A DNA stretch of 64,000 nucleotides, from the NCBI GenBank assembly GCA_963809925.1, contig CAWELH010000004.1:1-64000 (forward strand), in the 5' to 3' direction. Below are positions 8,792 through 17,362 of this stretch, piece after piece. The number at the start of each line of letters is the position of its first letter. The first letter of the stretch is position 1. The position numbers were made by a program, and so were the translations under genes. This DNA is from DASQZK01 sp963809925 (GTDB taxonomy: Bacteria; Bacteroidota; Bacteroidia; Bacteroidales; GCA-2748055). The notes beneath the pieces are model-generated. The model saw only the letters and a program-made list of their open reading frames with translations, searched no databases and had not been told where the DNA came from.

Positions 8792-9649
8792 TTGAGAAAA
8801 TTCTTGTACATACTACTTTTTGTTCTTCTGGTTACCGGATGTGATAAACCAGATAAGACTGATACAGTTCCAGATACTGATACGATTACAAATTTTCCTG
8901 ATTATAAAATCATCGACGATATTTATCAGGGATATATTTCCTACCAGGGAAAGAAATACTGGTATGCTGTAAAACTTGAAGCAAATGGTTTTGATGAATC
9001 GCCCTCAGATGCAAATTATTACTCAAAGAGTCAAAAGTGTTTATCTGTTGGTTCGTTCTCAATCAACAAAGATAAACTTGTGTTTGAAGTAGATTCTTTT
9101 TTATACGGTGAAACTCCGGCTTCTGAATGTAATCCTGATTTTATCCTGCCAGGGGTATATACTATTGATTCTCTTGCAAATAAGTCACTGGTTTTTGAAA
9201 GAGGAGGCAGTAATAGCAGAATTGTCTACTCATTAATTGGAATCGATTATGATGAAGTATTCGATAGTAAGGATTCAGTGATCAGTTTTTTGATTGGTGA
9301 ATGGGAATGGATCAAATCATGCGGTGGATATGCCGGCGGATGTATCCTTAGTGACACCGTTGAATATGCCATGCGTAAAGTTATTACTAAAATACCTGAT
9401 ACGAAAGACAGTATCCTTACCATTGACTATAAAGACAATTCAATTATTGACATAAGAAGGGCAAAAGTAGCCTATTCGCGGTCGGGGTATGGGCTAAGTT
9501 GGAATATCGAAGAAACTTTACCGGGATTATATTTTTCCAAACTTACATTGCGCAATATCTCTGAGGATACCCTTTCATTTGCAGAGAATTGTGATGATTG
9601 TTATGTACACACATATGTCAGATTGGACAGTCTCAAATCGTTTGAATAA
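8792..9649 (+). CDS. Hypothetical lipoprotein
   Basis: About 285 aa, with a lipobox LVTGC (lipid Cys17) followed by DKPDKTD, a charge pattern that in Bacteroidota can act as a surface-export signal. There is no ATG near the signal peptide. The best start is the TTG at 8792 (M-R-K-F-L); a TTG at 8783 would add three residues. The body is beta-rich and ends DSLKSFE. The middle contains a Cys-rich stretch (SCGGYAGGC, ENCDDC), possibly disulfide-bonded. I recognise no family. The segment IGEWEWIKSCGG resembles lipocalin-like secreted proteins of the phylum, but this is only an impression. Confidence 0.65.
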   Translation: MRKFLYILLFVLLVTGCDKPDKTDTVPDTDTITNFPDYKIIDDIYQGYISYQGKKYWYAVKLEANGFDESPSDANYYSKSQKCLSVGSFSINKDKLVFEVDSFLYGETPASECNPDFILPGVYTIDSLANKSLVFERGGSNSRIVYSLIGIDYDEVFDSKDSVISFLIGEWEWIKSCGGYAGGCILSDTVEYAMRKVITKIPDTKDSILTIDYKDNSIIDIRRAKVAYSRSGYGLSWNIEETLPGLYFSKLTLRNISEDTLSFAENCDDCYVHTYVRLDSLKSFE

Positions 9650-9756
9650 AATTTTACAGACAATGAACTTTAGGTTTTTCCCAATTCAGGCAAATTATCA
9701 CTCAACCTTACTCTTTTAATACTTATTATTTCTGATTCAATAATAGCATTCACTTA

Positions 9757-11007
9757 TTACCGGATTTTATTTTCCAGAATATCGGCATGCTCTATTCCAT
9801 TATTGCCGCTCCCCGGCCACAGGTTCCATACTTTTGAAAAAATATCAAGGTCCCCGTCACCATCTGCATCTCCAACCAATATATCGTGTCCCCCAATTTT
9901 ATTGTCAAGAATTACCCTTTCAACAAATTCAGGCTTTGATTTTGTGCCGGTATTCTCCCAAACATACCATCTTGGCGAGGCGTTTTCCGGGGGTAATGTG
10001 TCATCCTCCTGCTCGCAGGTAAGAATATCCGGATCTCCGTCATTATCCAGGTCACCAACGAACAGAGAATGAAAGGAGCCACGGATTCCGGGTGCACTCA
10101 TGGGCAAAAAGTGGGAAGTAAATGAAGGTACTTTTGCGCCATTGTTTTCCAGCCATGCAATCCGTGAGGCCTGTTGATCGCAATCGGTCATTACGATGTC
10201 GTTGTCGCCATCTTCATCAAGGTCGATAATCCAGCTGCGTGAAGAGATCCCGTATGGGCCTCTTTTTCCGAACGGTAAGAAGTGTTTTTCCCATTCTTTC
10301 CCCTTCGATTTGTTCTCTAGCCATCTGTCAGGCAAGACAATATCGTTGTCACCATCGCCATCCAAATCACCAACACCATGAGGGAAAAATCCTGCATGCA
10401 TACGTTTATTATTTTTAAGGACATCAAGGGTTACGGTCGTCCTTTCCCAGTTCTCATCTTTTGCAGGATTTTCAGGTAAAATATACCAGAACAGTCCTTC
10501 ATCCTCGCCAGTAATAACAATATCATTTTCCTGATCCCCATCGATATCTGCCACTACAACATCATGAATATCAGAGTGAATCCTGTCATCGTACACAAAT
10601 CTTTCAAAAGGTTTATTTTTTGGATCCCGGCTGTTCCTGAACCAACATCCCCCGACCACAATATCCATCCACCCGTCCTTGTCAACATCCATGCTGTTTG
10701 CCCCCAGGGATACAACCGGCAATTTTCCGACATCATGCCGTATCCAGGTATTTATATCCTGATTTTCAAACCAGTAAAAATCATTAAACGCGGAGAAAGA
10801 GTAATCGGGATCGCCGTCATTGTCATAATCTGCCAGGGTCGGACATCCATAACCCCAGTCACTTTCACCCGGAAGATCATTTACGATAAAGTGATGTTCG
10901 AACATAGCGGCATCAATCACTGTCTTATGTTTTTTATGGCCCGTAACGCAGGCAAAAGTGACCGGGATAAGGATCACGAAAAACCATGTTAATCTTTTTC
11001 TTTTCAT
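9757..11007 (-). CDS. VCBS/FG-GAP repeat lipoprotein (beta-propeller)
   Basis: A 416-aa lipoprotein with signal peptide ending TFAC (Cys20). Seven calcium-binding-like loops are spaced about 45-60 residues apart: DYDNDGDPD, DVDKDGWMD, DIDGDQEND, DLDGDGDND, DLDEDGDND, DLDNDGDPD and DADGDGDLD, each followed by I/Y and small residues. This is the VCBS/FG-GAP pattern of integrin-like seven-bladed beta-propellers. No enzymatic module is attached. It sits among secreted carbohydrate-active enzymes and probably binds polysaccharide or protein partners at the cell surface. The gene is divergent from the DUF4185 gene at 11192. Confidence 0.85.
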   Translation of the reverse strand: MKRKRLTWFFVILIPVTFACVTGHKKHKTVIDAAMFEHHFIVNDLPGESDWGYGCPTLADYDNDGDPDYSFSAFNDFYWFENQDINTWIRHDVGKLPVVSLGANSMDVDKDGWMDIVVGGCWFRNSRDPKNKPFERFVYDDRIHSDIHDVVVADIDGDQENDIVITGEDEGLFWYILPENPAKDENWERTTVTLDVLKNNKRMHAGFFPHGVGDLDGDGDNDIVLPDRWLENKSKGKEWEKHFLPFGKRGPYGISSRSWIIDLDEDGDNDIVMTDCDQQASRIAWLENNGAKVPSFTSHFLPMSAPGIRGSFHSLFVGDLDNDGDPDILTCEQEDDTLPPENASPRWYVWENTGTKSKPEFVERVILDNKIGGHDILVGDADGDGDLDIFSKVWNLWPGSGNNGIEHADILENKIR

Positions 11008-11191
11008 AGGTGTATCATTGTTTTCTTTGGGCTGGATAAGGAACGAATTTTACGGATTCATTCGCAATTATCGATCGCAGGTTTTACATTACTTCTTTTT
11101 TCGTTTTTATTTTGTCATCAGGGGTGAAACTTTCCGCTGGAAGCAGAAAATTTGTATACTGACAATTTCGTAAATTTACACTGAAAATTAA

Positions 11192-12259
11192 ATGAAAATG
11201 CGAAAAGACTCATGGTTAATTTTTATTCTGACAGGTACGGTTTTTATTTACCTGGTCAGTTTTATCAATCCGGATAATTCATCCCCGTACAAGTCAAGCC
11301 CTGTAATAGCAGATGTTATGTTTGATAGCTTTGAAACCCAGCACGGAGTGGGAGCTGATCTTTGGCCGGTAACCTGGGCAAACGATGATTCAATTTACAC
11401 CTACTATGGAGATGGCAAAGGTTTTAACGGAACGAGCAGCAGGGGATGTGGAATATCAAAAATATCGGGTACAAACGGCAGATACTCGGGTACCGATATA
11501 TGCTGGTGGCCATGCGAGGACCCAACTTTTGGGTATAGTAATGGTATCTTGTTTGTCAGCGACACCCTTTTCATGCTAGCGGGAGATACTACTCATGGCA
11601 GAAGTACCATGTTCTTTTCTGTTGACCTTGGCAAAAGCTGGATCAGTTCAGAATGGAGCTTATCAGATGCTCAAGACAGTTATTTCAATTTTCCTTCGAT
11701 TATGAATCAGGGTAAAGCTTACGCGGAAGGCCCGGATGATGTTTACATTTATGCACCTACAAAACATTCGCCCTGGAATGCCAATGCAGACGGTGTAGAT
11801 TGTGCCCGTGTCCCAAAAGCAAGTATCCTGGATCCGAAGGCGTATGAATATTTTTCCGGATGGAATGGCAGGACGCCAACATGGACTTCTGAAGTCAATT
11901 CCCGCCAACCGGTGTTTACCTGGAAAGGTAAAGTGAGCTGGATTGTGAATGTTGATTATGTGCCATTTACGGAAAATCCCCGTTATCTTCTTACGTTTAA
12001 TACCAGGCCTGATACATCAAGTTATACCGATCTCGCAATATTTGATGCTCCAAATCCCTGGGGGCCCTGGACCTGTGTGAAATGGGTACGGGATTTTGAA
12101 AACGAAAAGGGAAATTTGTGGGCTTTCCGTTTCCCTCAAAAGTTCTTTCGTAATAATGGCCTCGATTTTACAATGCTGTGTTCAGGCGATGGACATTGGG
12201 ATGCCTGGACCACAATAAATGGAAGATTTGCTTTGAAAAATGCTAAAAATAAAAAATAA
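11192..12259 (+). CDS. DUF4185-family secreted protein
   Basis: A 355-aa protein with an N-terminal hydrophobic signal or anchor (about residues 8-25, no lipobox Cys). The body matches the DUF4185 pattern of five-bladed propeller-like proteins: WPVTWANDDSIYTYYGDG near the N-terminus, GRSTMFFSVDLGKSW, and a final WTTINGRFAL. Family members are found beside glycoside hydrolases and are suspected carbohydrate-active proteins, but no activity can be assigned here. Downstream on the same strand lies a frameshifted short reading frame overlapping its end (12240). Confidence 0.75.
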   Translation: MKMRKDSWLIFILTGTVFIYLVSFINPDNSSPYKSSPVIADVMFDSFETQHGVGADLWPVTWANDDSIYTYYGDGKGFNGTSSRGCGISKISGTNGRYSGTDICWWPCEDPTFGYSNGILFVSDTLFMLAGDTTHGRSTMFFSVDLGKSWISSEWSLSDAQDSYFNFPSIMNQGKAYAEGPDDVYIYAPTKHSPWNANADGVDCARVPKASILDPKAYEYFSGWNGRTPTWTSEVNSRQPVFTWKGKVSWIVNVDYVPFTENPRYLLTFNTRPDTSSYTDLAIFDAPNPWGPWTCVKWVRDFENEKGNLWAFRFPQKFFRNNGLDFTMLCSGDGHWDAWTTINGRFALKNAKNKK

Positions 12260-12442
12260 AATTGCACTGAACACGCTGGGTTTAAACGGATACCCGATGG
12301 AAGTTGCATTGGAAGAAACTCCGACTTGGGGGTTCAGTTTATTAAGCCTGTGTATATTTCGAAATACGACCCTGAATTGAAGGAAGAATACTTCACGGAA
12401 AGCAATGCCAGCGAAATTTTCTCTCAGGCCCGGAATTCATAG
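12240..12442 (+). pseudogene. Short frameshifted ORF after the DUF4185 gene
   Basis: An ATG at 12240 opens a frame (N-T-L-G-L-N-G-Y-P-M-E-V-A-L-E-E-T-P-T-W-G) that overlaps the DUF4185 stop. It is continued in another frame (V-Q-F-I-K-P-V-Y-I-S-K-Y-D) from the G-run at 12328-12332. Adding one G to that run would join the two into a single 67-aa reading frame ending at 12442. The sense of both halves looks protein-like, but I recognise no family. It could be a decayed gene end or a one-base sequencing error in a homopolymer. Confidence 0.35.
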
Positions 12443-12570
12443 CTTGGCACAAAATAACGTGTTTACCTTTTGTTTTTCTGTCATTTGGAGGATAATGAGT
12501 GTAGGAAATATTCCTGATCTCCTGGCAATTCGGATTTCATTTACAGAATACATCCTTCTGCAGCTTCCCC

Positions 12571-13866
12571 TCAATCATCAATCGTCATTTCCACCATTTG
12601 CCGGAATTTCCATCCCGTATTATCGGATGGGATATCCTGAGTTTGTTTCATGATAATGCCGATGATCTGTTCTGTGGGATCGGCAAAATACTGGGTGTTG
12701 AAATATCCGCCCCATTGAAACGTGCCGTCATGGCCTTTACCGCCGAGGTTCTGTGCCTTCTCATCTATACCTCCGAAAACGAGGCCGTAGTAGTCCCCCC
12801 GGTTACTCATCAGGTTGCCGATCTGGTTAGACAGGATGAATTCGATGGTGGTACGGCTCAACAGTCGTTTTCCATTCAGCTCGCCCTCGTTGAGATACAT
12901 TTGCAGGAAAGTCGCATAGTCTTTGGCTGTGCTGCTAAGGCCCGCGCCCCCTGCGAAATAGCTTTTAGCCCCTTTTACCGGGTAATCCGGGTCGTAAAAT
13001 TGGCCGTCGGTAAATTGTACCCATTTATTTTCCTGCCAGGTTTGTACAGGGACCAGTCGACCGGCTTTTGAATCGGGGAGAAAAAACCATGTATCATCCA
13101 TTCCCAGGGGGTCAAAAATACGCTCACGGAAGAATTTGTCGAGTGGCATGCCCGACATGAATTCGACGAGATACCCCATTACATCGAGGCCTTCGCTATA
13201 TGAATATTTTGTGCCCGGATCGAAAAGGAGTGGTTGTTTTCCCAGTGTTTTGATATTATCAGCCAGCAGGACATGGTCTGCGGTGAAGCCATCGATGATG
13301 CCGGCTTTCTGATAGATTTTCATGATACGCGGATCGTCGCCGATCATGCCGTAGCCAATTCCGGAGGTATGGGTAAGTAATTCCCTGATGGTTACACGGC
13401 TTGTTGCGGGTCTTGTTGTGAAGGAGGAATCGGCTTCATTAAAGCTGACCAGTACCTGCGGATTTTTAAATTCGGGGATATATTTTTCAACCGGATCATC
13501 GAGCTGGAACTTTCCTTCTTCCCAGAGCATCATAACGGCGGTTGCTGTGATGGCTTTCGTCTGCGAGGCGATCCGGAAGATGTCGTCGGTTTTGAATTCA
13601 CGGCCGGATTCTGCGTCCGCCATTCCATAGGCTTTATAAAATACTATTTTACCGTGGCGTGCAATAAGGGCTACGGCACCCGGTATTTGGTTTTTTATGA
13701 CAGATTCAGCCAGCATGCTGTCTATCCGTGCAAGCCGCACTTCCGAGATACCTTCTGAGGCAGGCGGCGCCAGGGAAAAGGATGAGGAATCTTTATCTGG
13801 TCCGGGTTGCGTTGAACAAGCTGCCAGGAGCGTGATTAGCAGGGGGAGAAGAATAGTTTTCATCAA
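12571..13866 (-). CDS. Serine beta-lactamase-like hydrolase, lipoprotein
   Basis: A 431-aa protein of the beta-lactamase/DD-peptidase (class C-like serine hydrolase) superfamily. Signal peptide ends LLAAC (lipid Cys17). Catalytic motif 1 is S101-Q-T-K104 (nucleophile Ser, general base Lys). Motif 2 is Y223-S-E in KYSYSEGLDVMG, where many relatives have Y-x-N. Motif 3 appears as GKGHDGTFQWGG (HDG in place of KTG). The substitutions fit esterase/peptidase members rather than true beta-lactamases. Probably a periplasmic or surface hydrolase; substrate unknown. It is flanked by the DUF4185 and GH16 genes. Confidence 0.85.
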   Translation of the reverse strand: MMKTILLPLLITLLAACSTQPGPDKDSSSFSLAPPASEGISEVRLARIDSMLAESVIKNQIPGAVALIARHGKIVFYKAYGMADAESGREFKTDDIFRIASQTKAITATAVMMLWEEGKFQLDDPVEKYIPEFKNPQVLVSFNEADSSFTTRPATSRVTIRELLTHTSGIGYGMIGDDPRIMKIYQKAGIIDGFTADHVLLADNIKTLGKQPLLFDPGTKYSYSEGLDVMGYLVEFMSGMPLDKFFRERIFDPLGMDDTWFFLPDSKAGRLVPVQTWQENKWVQFTDGQFYDPDYPVKGAKSYFAGGAGLSSTAKDYATFLQMYLNEGELNGKRLLSRTTIEFILSNQIGNLMSNRGDYYGLVFGGIDEKAQNLGGKGHDGTFQWGGYFNTQYFADPTEQIIGIIMKQTQDIPSDNTGWKFRQMVEMTIDD

Positions 13867-13942
13867 TTTGAGTAATTAAGGTTTAAATTATGACTATAAA
13901 TATATATTTTCCTTGTCGTTTTCACAAGATGCCGGGTATGAC

Positions 13943-14077
13943 CTTGATTTTTTTATCGTAGGGACGTAGGCATTCACCTATCCCTGATTATTTATAACGT
14001 AGGGTTTTTATATCGTAGGGACGCACCTTGAAGGCATATCACTACGTTCTAAAGCCCCTACTTTATAAAAAATCAAG
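13943..14077. mobile_element. MITE-like element with terminal inverted repeats
   Basis: A 135-bp segment starts CTTGATTTTTTTAT (13943) and ends with the near-perfect inverse ATAAAAAATCAAG (14065-14077). The similarity continues inward as GTAGGGAC at the left and the inverse of GTAGGGGCTTT at the right. ATCGTAGGGACG is repeated inside at 13955 and 14012. No ORF is present. The element ends 6 bp from the GH16 stop codon region. No clear target-site duplication was seen. Confidence 0.55.
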
Positions 14078-14083
14078 ATAGGT

Positions 14084-14953
14084 TTACTGATAGACTCTGA
14101 CATAATCAATGATAAACTTCTTGGGGAAATGTGTATTCTCATTGATATGACCTCCCCATGATCCCCCTAAAGCAAGATTCATTATCAGATACTGCGGCAA
14201 ACGGAATCCATTGCCTGCTCCCGTTCCGGCGAGGGATACCTGAAAATAATTGTATTGAATCCCATCAACATACAGGTTAATAGCATCCTTGTCCCATATC
14301 GCGGAATAGATATGAAAATCCGAAGCGAGATCTTCCACCGGGAATATTGCTCCTTTTTGTTTTTCTATACCTGAGACAGGATCCGCCCAATGTATCGTTC
14401 CGTGAATCGTGTCGGGCTGAAAACCAACAAACTCCATGATATCAATCTCTCCACATTTTGGCCAGCCTACCTGATCGTAGTTAGTTCCAAGTGTCCATAT
14501 CGCTGGCCACACGCCTTTGCCTTCGGGTAATTTGGCTCTTACTTCTATTTTCCCGTAGGTCCAGGATTCTTTATTCAATGTGATTAGGGAAGCCGAGGTA
14601 TAATGAGCATTTTTGTACTCTTCTTTCAACGCGGTGATCGTTAAATAGCCGACACTAACTGAAGCGTTTTCACTACGTTGGGTGGTATAATATTGTTCTT
14701 CCTGATTTCGGATCATCCCTCTTTCATAACCCCAAAGACTATCTTTCGGCAGACCCTCATAATCAAACTCATCGCTCCATACGAGATTCCAAACTTTTTC
14801 CGGAATCGTGGTAGTATCAACATTTGATGTGTCATCGACTATTAGTGTATCATTGACTGCTGCAGGTTCTTCCTTGCTACAAGAAATTAATGCTGAGGGA
14901 CTTAAAAATATGAATACAGCGAGCACGGCAACTATAAGATAGCCTATTTTCAT
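14084..14953 (-). CDS. GH16 family endo-beta-glucanase (laminarinase-like) lipoprotein
   Basis: A 289-aa protein with signal peptide ending LISC (lipid Cys25) followed by SKEEP, a Bacteroidota surface-lipoprotein-like signal. The GH16 fold starts at VWSDEFDYEG. The catalytic signature E169-I-D171-I-M-E174 is the E-x-D-x-x-E form with the extra residue, as in laminarinases and related beta-1,3/1,4-glucanases; the nucleophile and acid/base are Glu169 and Glu174. The length equals a single catalytic domain with a short linker. It likely depolymerises laminarin or mixed-linkage glucan at the cell surface and fits the GH9 and DUF4185 neighbourhood. Confidence 0.9.
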   Translation of the reverse strand: MKIGYLIVAVLAVFIFLSPSALISCSKEEPAAVNDTLIVDDTSNVDTTTIPEKVWNLVWSDEFDYEGLPKDSLWGYERGMIRNQEEQYYTTQRSENASVSVGYLTITALKEEYKNAHYTSASLITLNKESWTYGKIEVRAKLPEGKGVWPAIWTLGTNYDQVGWPKCGEIDIMEFVGFQPDTIHGTIHWADPVSGIEKQKGAIFPVEDLASDFHIYSAIWDKDAINLYVDGIQYNYFQVSLAGTGAGNGFRLPQYLIMNLALGGSWGGHINENTHFPKKFIIDYVRVYQ

Positions 14954-15558
14954 TTTGTTAATCGTTAAATAATTAATTTGAACAGTTTAAACTAAAAGTG
15001 ATTCGCTGTATGAGCATTCGTTTTTACAAAAATACTAAACTTAGTGATATATGTAGAAATTTGATTTTGTCTTCAAAAACTTTATGCGGTTCATAGCTAT
15101 GCAAGCATTGGAGAGCAAACACTGAGCGTGGATGCTACAATGAAGACAGAAAATCCTACCTTTGAAAAAATCTTTTCATTAGCCAGCGATTTACCAATTG
15201 GGAAAGCCGATATAATTTCCGTAAATTTATATCATAATAAAAAATTTCTGTAACGCCTGGCGGTCCAGTTATGAAGGCTGGAATTTATCTTTTTATTAGA
15301 TTCCTCTAAGCAATGCCGAAGTAGCACAACTTAAAAACCCTGTTTCCATCTTTCAACGATTTAAGGGTGTTCCATCATTTGAATGGAAAACTGAAATCGG
15401 GCCAATGCTACGTAAACAGATTGGATACGATAATCCTGACAAGAATATAAACGCCTTCAATTCCAATACAGATTGAAGTCAGGCTATTTCCAAAAAATTC
15501 GACATTTTCATACCTTTACATGTATAAATTGTTTGTATTTGATAAGTGATAAAATATT
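14954..15558. other. 605-bp gap with possible decayed reading frames
   Basis: No intact gene. Two protein-like stretches lie on the plus strand in different frames: one ending at about 15253 (F-E-K-I-F-S-L-A-S-D-L-P-I-G-K-A-D) and one at 15300-15476 (L-S-N-A-E-V-A-Q-L-K-N-P-V-S-I-F-Q-R-F), separated by stops. They could be remnants of one gene of unknown family. The last 80 bp are AT-rich and probably hold the promoter of the AraC-type gene. Confidence 0.3.
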
Positions 15559-16119
15559 TTGAAGCTATACATCAAAAATATGGTCTGTATACGGTGTCAG
15601 ATGGTCGTGAAATCTGAACTTGAAAAACTTGGCATTCCTTACGCTAATGTAAAAATCGGAGAAGCAGATATCGTAGGCAGTATCGCACCCGAACAAATAG
15701 AACAATTGGATATTGGTTTAAGAAAATCAGGATTGCTCGTAATGGATGATAAAAGAAGTATCCTGGTTGAGAAAATAAAAAGCGCTATTATTGAATTGGT
15801 ACACTATACAGAAGATCAAATCAAGGTGAACCTTTCGGATTATCTGAGTGAAAAGTTAAATTATGATTATACCTATATGGCCAATCTTTTTTCAGAGGTT
15901 AAAGGTATCACTATTGAAAAATTTTTTCTGGCTCATAAAATTGAAAAAGTTAAAGAACTCCTTGTTTATGATGAGCTGAATCTTACGGAAATATCTTATA
16001 AGATGCACTATAGCAGTGTGGCCCATTTGTCCAACCAATTTAAAAAGCATACCGGTTTGACTCCTTCCCACTTTAAAACCCTTAAAAATAAAAGGCGCGG
16101 CACACTTGAAGATGTGTGA
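15559..16119 (+). CDS. AraC-type regulator with N-terminal HMA-like CxxC domain
   Basis: A 186-aa regulator. The start is a TTG at 15559; the N-terminus MKLYIKNMVCIRC is conserved in similar proteins, so the non-ATG start is credible. Residues 1-75 form a small heavy-metal-associated-like domain with C10-x-x-C13, followed by an AraC-type double helix-turn-helix at about 85-175 (EKIKVKELLVYDE region, ending HTGLTPSHFKTLK). The CxxC could sense a metal or redox state; this is inference. Immediately downstream (16112-16151) starts the first of four identical-architecture operator motifs in the island, making it the best candidate regulator of those promoters. Confidence 0.85.
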   Translation: MKLYIKNMVCIRCQMVVKSELEKLGIPYANVKIGEADIVGSIAPEQIEQLDIGLRKSGLLVMDDKRSILVEKIKSAIIELVHYTEDQIKVNLSDYLSEKLNYDYTYMANLFSEVKGITIEKFFLAHKIEKVKELLVYDELNLTEISYKMHYSSVAHLSNQFKKHTGLTPSHFKTLKNKRRGTLEDV

Positions 16120-16179
16120 ATCATGTAATTTTTCGTTGGAATTATGTAAAGCAAATTCAGCCTTTTTGTGTTAAACTTG
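16112..16179 (+). promoter_or_regulatory. Operator motif copy 1 with -7 element
   Basis: ATGTGTGAATCATGTAAT starts at 16112, overlapping the AraC gene stop. Half-site AATCATGTAA (16119) is followed exactly 21 bp later by AATTATGTAA (16140). A -7-like TAAACTTG lies at 16172-16179. The layout matches three other copies in the window. It would drive the radical-SAM remnant at 16305. Confidence 0.7.
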
Positions 16180-16213
16180 ACATTCCAAAAACTTTGAAAA
16201 TCTGATATTTAAA

Positions 16214-16228
16214 ATGATCAGAGATCAT
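16214..16228. repeat. Short inverted repeat upstream of radical-SAM remnant
   Basis: ATGATC-AGA-GATCAT, a perfect 6-bp inverted repeat with a 3-nt spacer, in the presumed 5' UTR about 77 bp ahead of the remnant ATG. Could be a regulator site or a small hairpin. Confidence 0.3.
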
Positions 16229-16304
16229 CCCTATATACGGATAGTTATCTTCTGATAAACGCTTAAGGTTCTGCGGTTAGATGGTTTAACTCAAAATATC
16301 AATA

Positions 16305-16864
16305 ATGAAGATCTTATTGATCTATCCTCAATGTCCGGATTCCTTTTGGAGTTTCAAACATGCTTTAAAATTTATATCCAAAAAAGCGGTATTGTTTCTG
16401 CCATGGTTGGTTTATTGAATGCGCCTAAAAACACGAAATTGTATGAACAGCTGGAGGAAGAAAACAGGTTGACCACCGAAGCCACAGGTAACAATACTGA
16501 TCTGTCCATGAATTTTATTCCTAAAATGAATTATTCTGAGCTAATCGAAGGATACAAAAGAATCATTCGGAATATATATTCAACCAAACCATATTACAAA
16601 AGACTGCGACAGTTTTTGGTAAATTATAACAGGAGTTACGATCAGCATTCAAGGTTTGATTTCAGCCTTATTCGCGCTTTCTTAAAGTCAATTGTTATCA
16701 TAGGGATATTTAACAGGGGCAGAGGAGAATACTGGAAGTTAATCATATGGACTTTATTTAATCGACCTGGATCCATGGTCGATGCCATTACGTTTGTCGT
16801 TTATGGCTTTCATTTTCAAACAGTTTATGGATTGAGAAAAAAAACTGGAAGATCTAATCTCTAA
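16305..16864 (+). pseudogene. B12-binding radical SAM protein with internal deletion
   Basis: The ATG at 16305 opens the typical start of B12-binding radical SAM proteins with a DUF4070 C-terminus (MKILLIYPQCPDSFWSF, then KHALKFISKKA). After about 28 codons the frame dies. A different frame then carries the C-terminal DUF4070 part (IVSAMVGLLNAPKNTKLYEQL to the stop at 16864). The B12-binding core, the radical-SAM Cys cluster (CxxxCxxC) and the rest of the catalytic region, roughly 300 residues of a protein of about 500, are missing. So the middle has been deleted with a frame change, and the gene cannot encode an active enzyme. It sits behind operator copy 1. Confidence 0.8.
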
Positions 16865-16931
16865 ATGTGAGAATGATGTAACTATTATCCTCAATTATAT
16901 AACACTCTCGGGAGTCAGATTTATTACTTTG
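16865..16931 (+). promoter_or_regulatory. Operator motif copy 2 with -7 element (cupin gene)
   Basis: ATGTGAGAATGATGTAAC starts at 16865, right behind the remnant stop. Half-sites AATGATGTAAC (16872) and AATTATATAAC (16893) are 21 bp apart. TTACTTTG (16924-16931) fits the -7 consensus with one mismatch. The predicted transcript starts about 13 bp before the cupin ATG. The 20-nt core AAATGTGAGAATGATGTAAC is identical to copy 3. Confidence 0.75.
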
Positions 16932-16950
16932 CGCAAAACATATATAAATC

Positions 16951-17307
16951 ATGTTATCCACGGAAATTGAAAAATCGATCAAGGTTATCCTTTGTAAAAT
17001 TATTGACTATGTTCCCAATTCAGTGGTCAGCAAAATCATATTACGCAAAAAGACCGGAAATATAAGTGTTGTAGCTATGGATAAAGGAGAAGCACTGGAA
17101 GTAAAAATTTCACCATTCGACACTTTTATTCAGATTATTGAAGGTGATGCTGAAATAGTGATTGATGAAAAATCAAATTTACTGCATGCAGGCCAGGCCA
17201 TAATCATTCCCGCTCATACTACGAATAGTTTAAAAGCCAATGAACGGTTCAAAATGATTTCAACAATTATTAAAAGTGGATATGAAGAAAATTCATTATT
17301 ATCATAA
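16951..17307 (+). CDS. Cupin-domain protein
   Basis: A 118-aa single-domain protein. The C-terminal 70 residues show the small beta-barrel cupin pattern: FIQIIEGDAEIVIDEKSNLLHAGQAIIIPAHTTNSLKA-type strands with the G-D-A-E turn and P-A-H motif. The first cupin motif lacks the usual HxH pair (F-D-T-F-I-Q), so metal binding may rest on the single His of PAH or be lost. The N-terminal 35 residues resemble the leader of stress-related cupins found near AraC regulators. It is directly behind operator copy 2. Probable role: small-molecule or stress sensing, not provable. Confidence 0.75.
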   Translation: MLSTEIEKSIKVILCKIIDYVPNSVVSKIILRKKTGNISVVAMDKGEALEVKISPFDTFIQIIEGDAEIVIDEKSNLLHAGQAIIIPAHTTNSLKANERFKMISTIIKSGYEENSLLS

Positions 17308-17362
17308 CGTCGAAATAACAAAGGATTAAATAATTTTATAGTATAATCTAAAAACATAAAAC

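Noticed and set aside
12405..12653. 82-aa plus-strand ORF
   Set aside because: Overlaps the serine-hydrolase gene end on the opposite strand; no family pattern.
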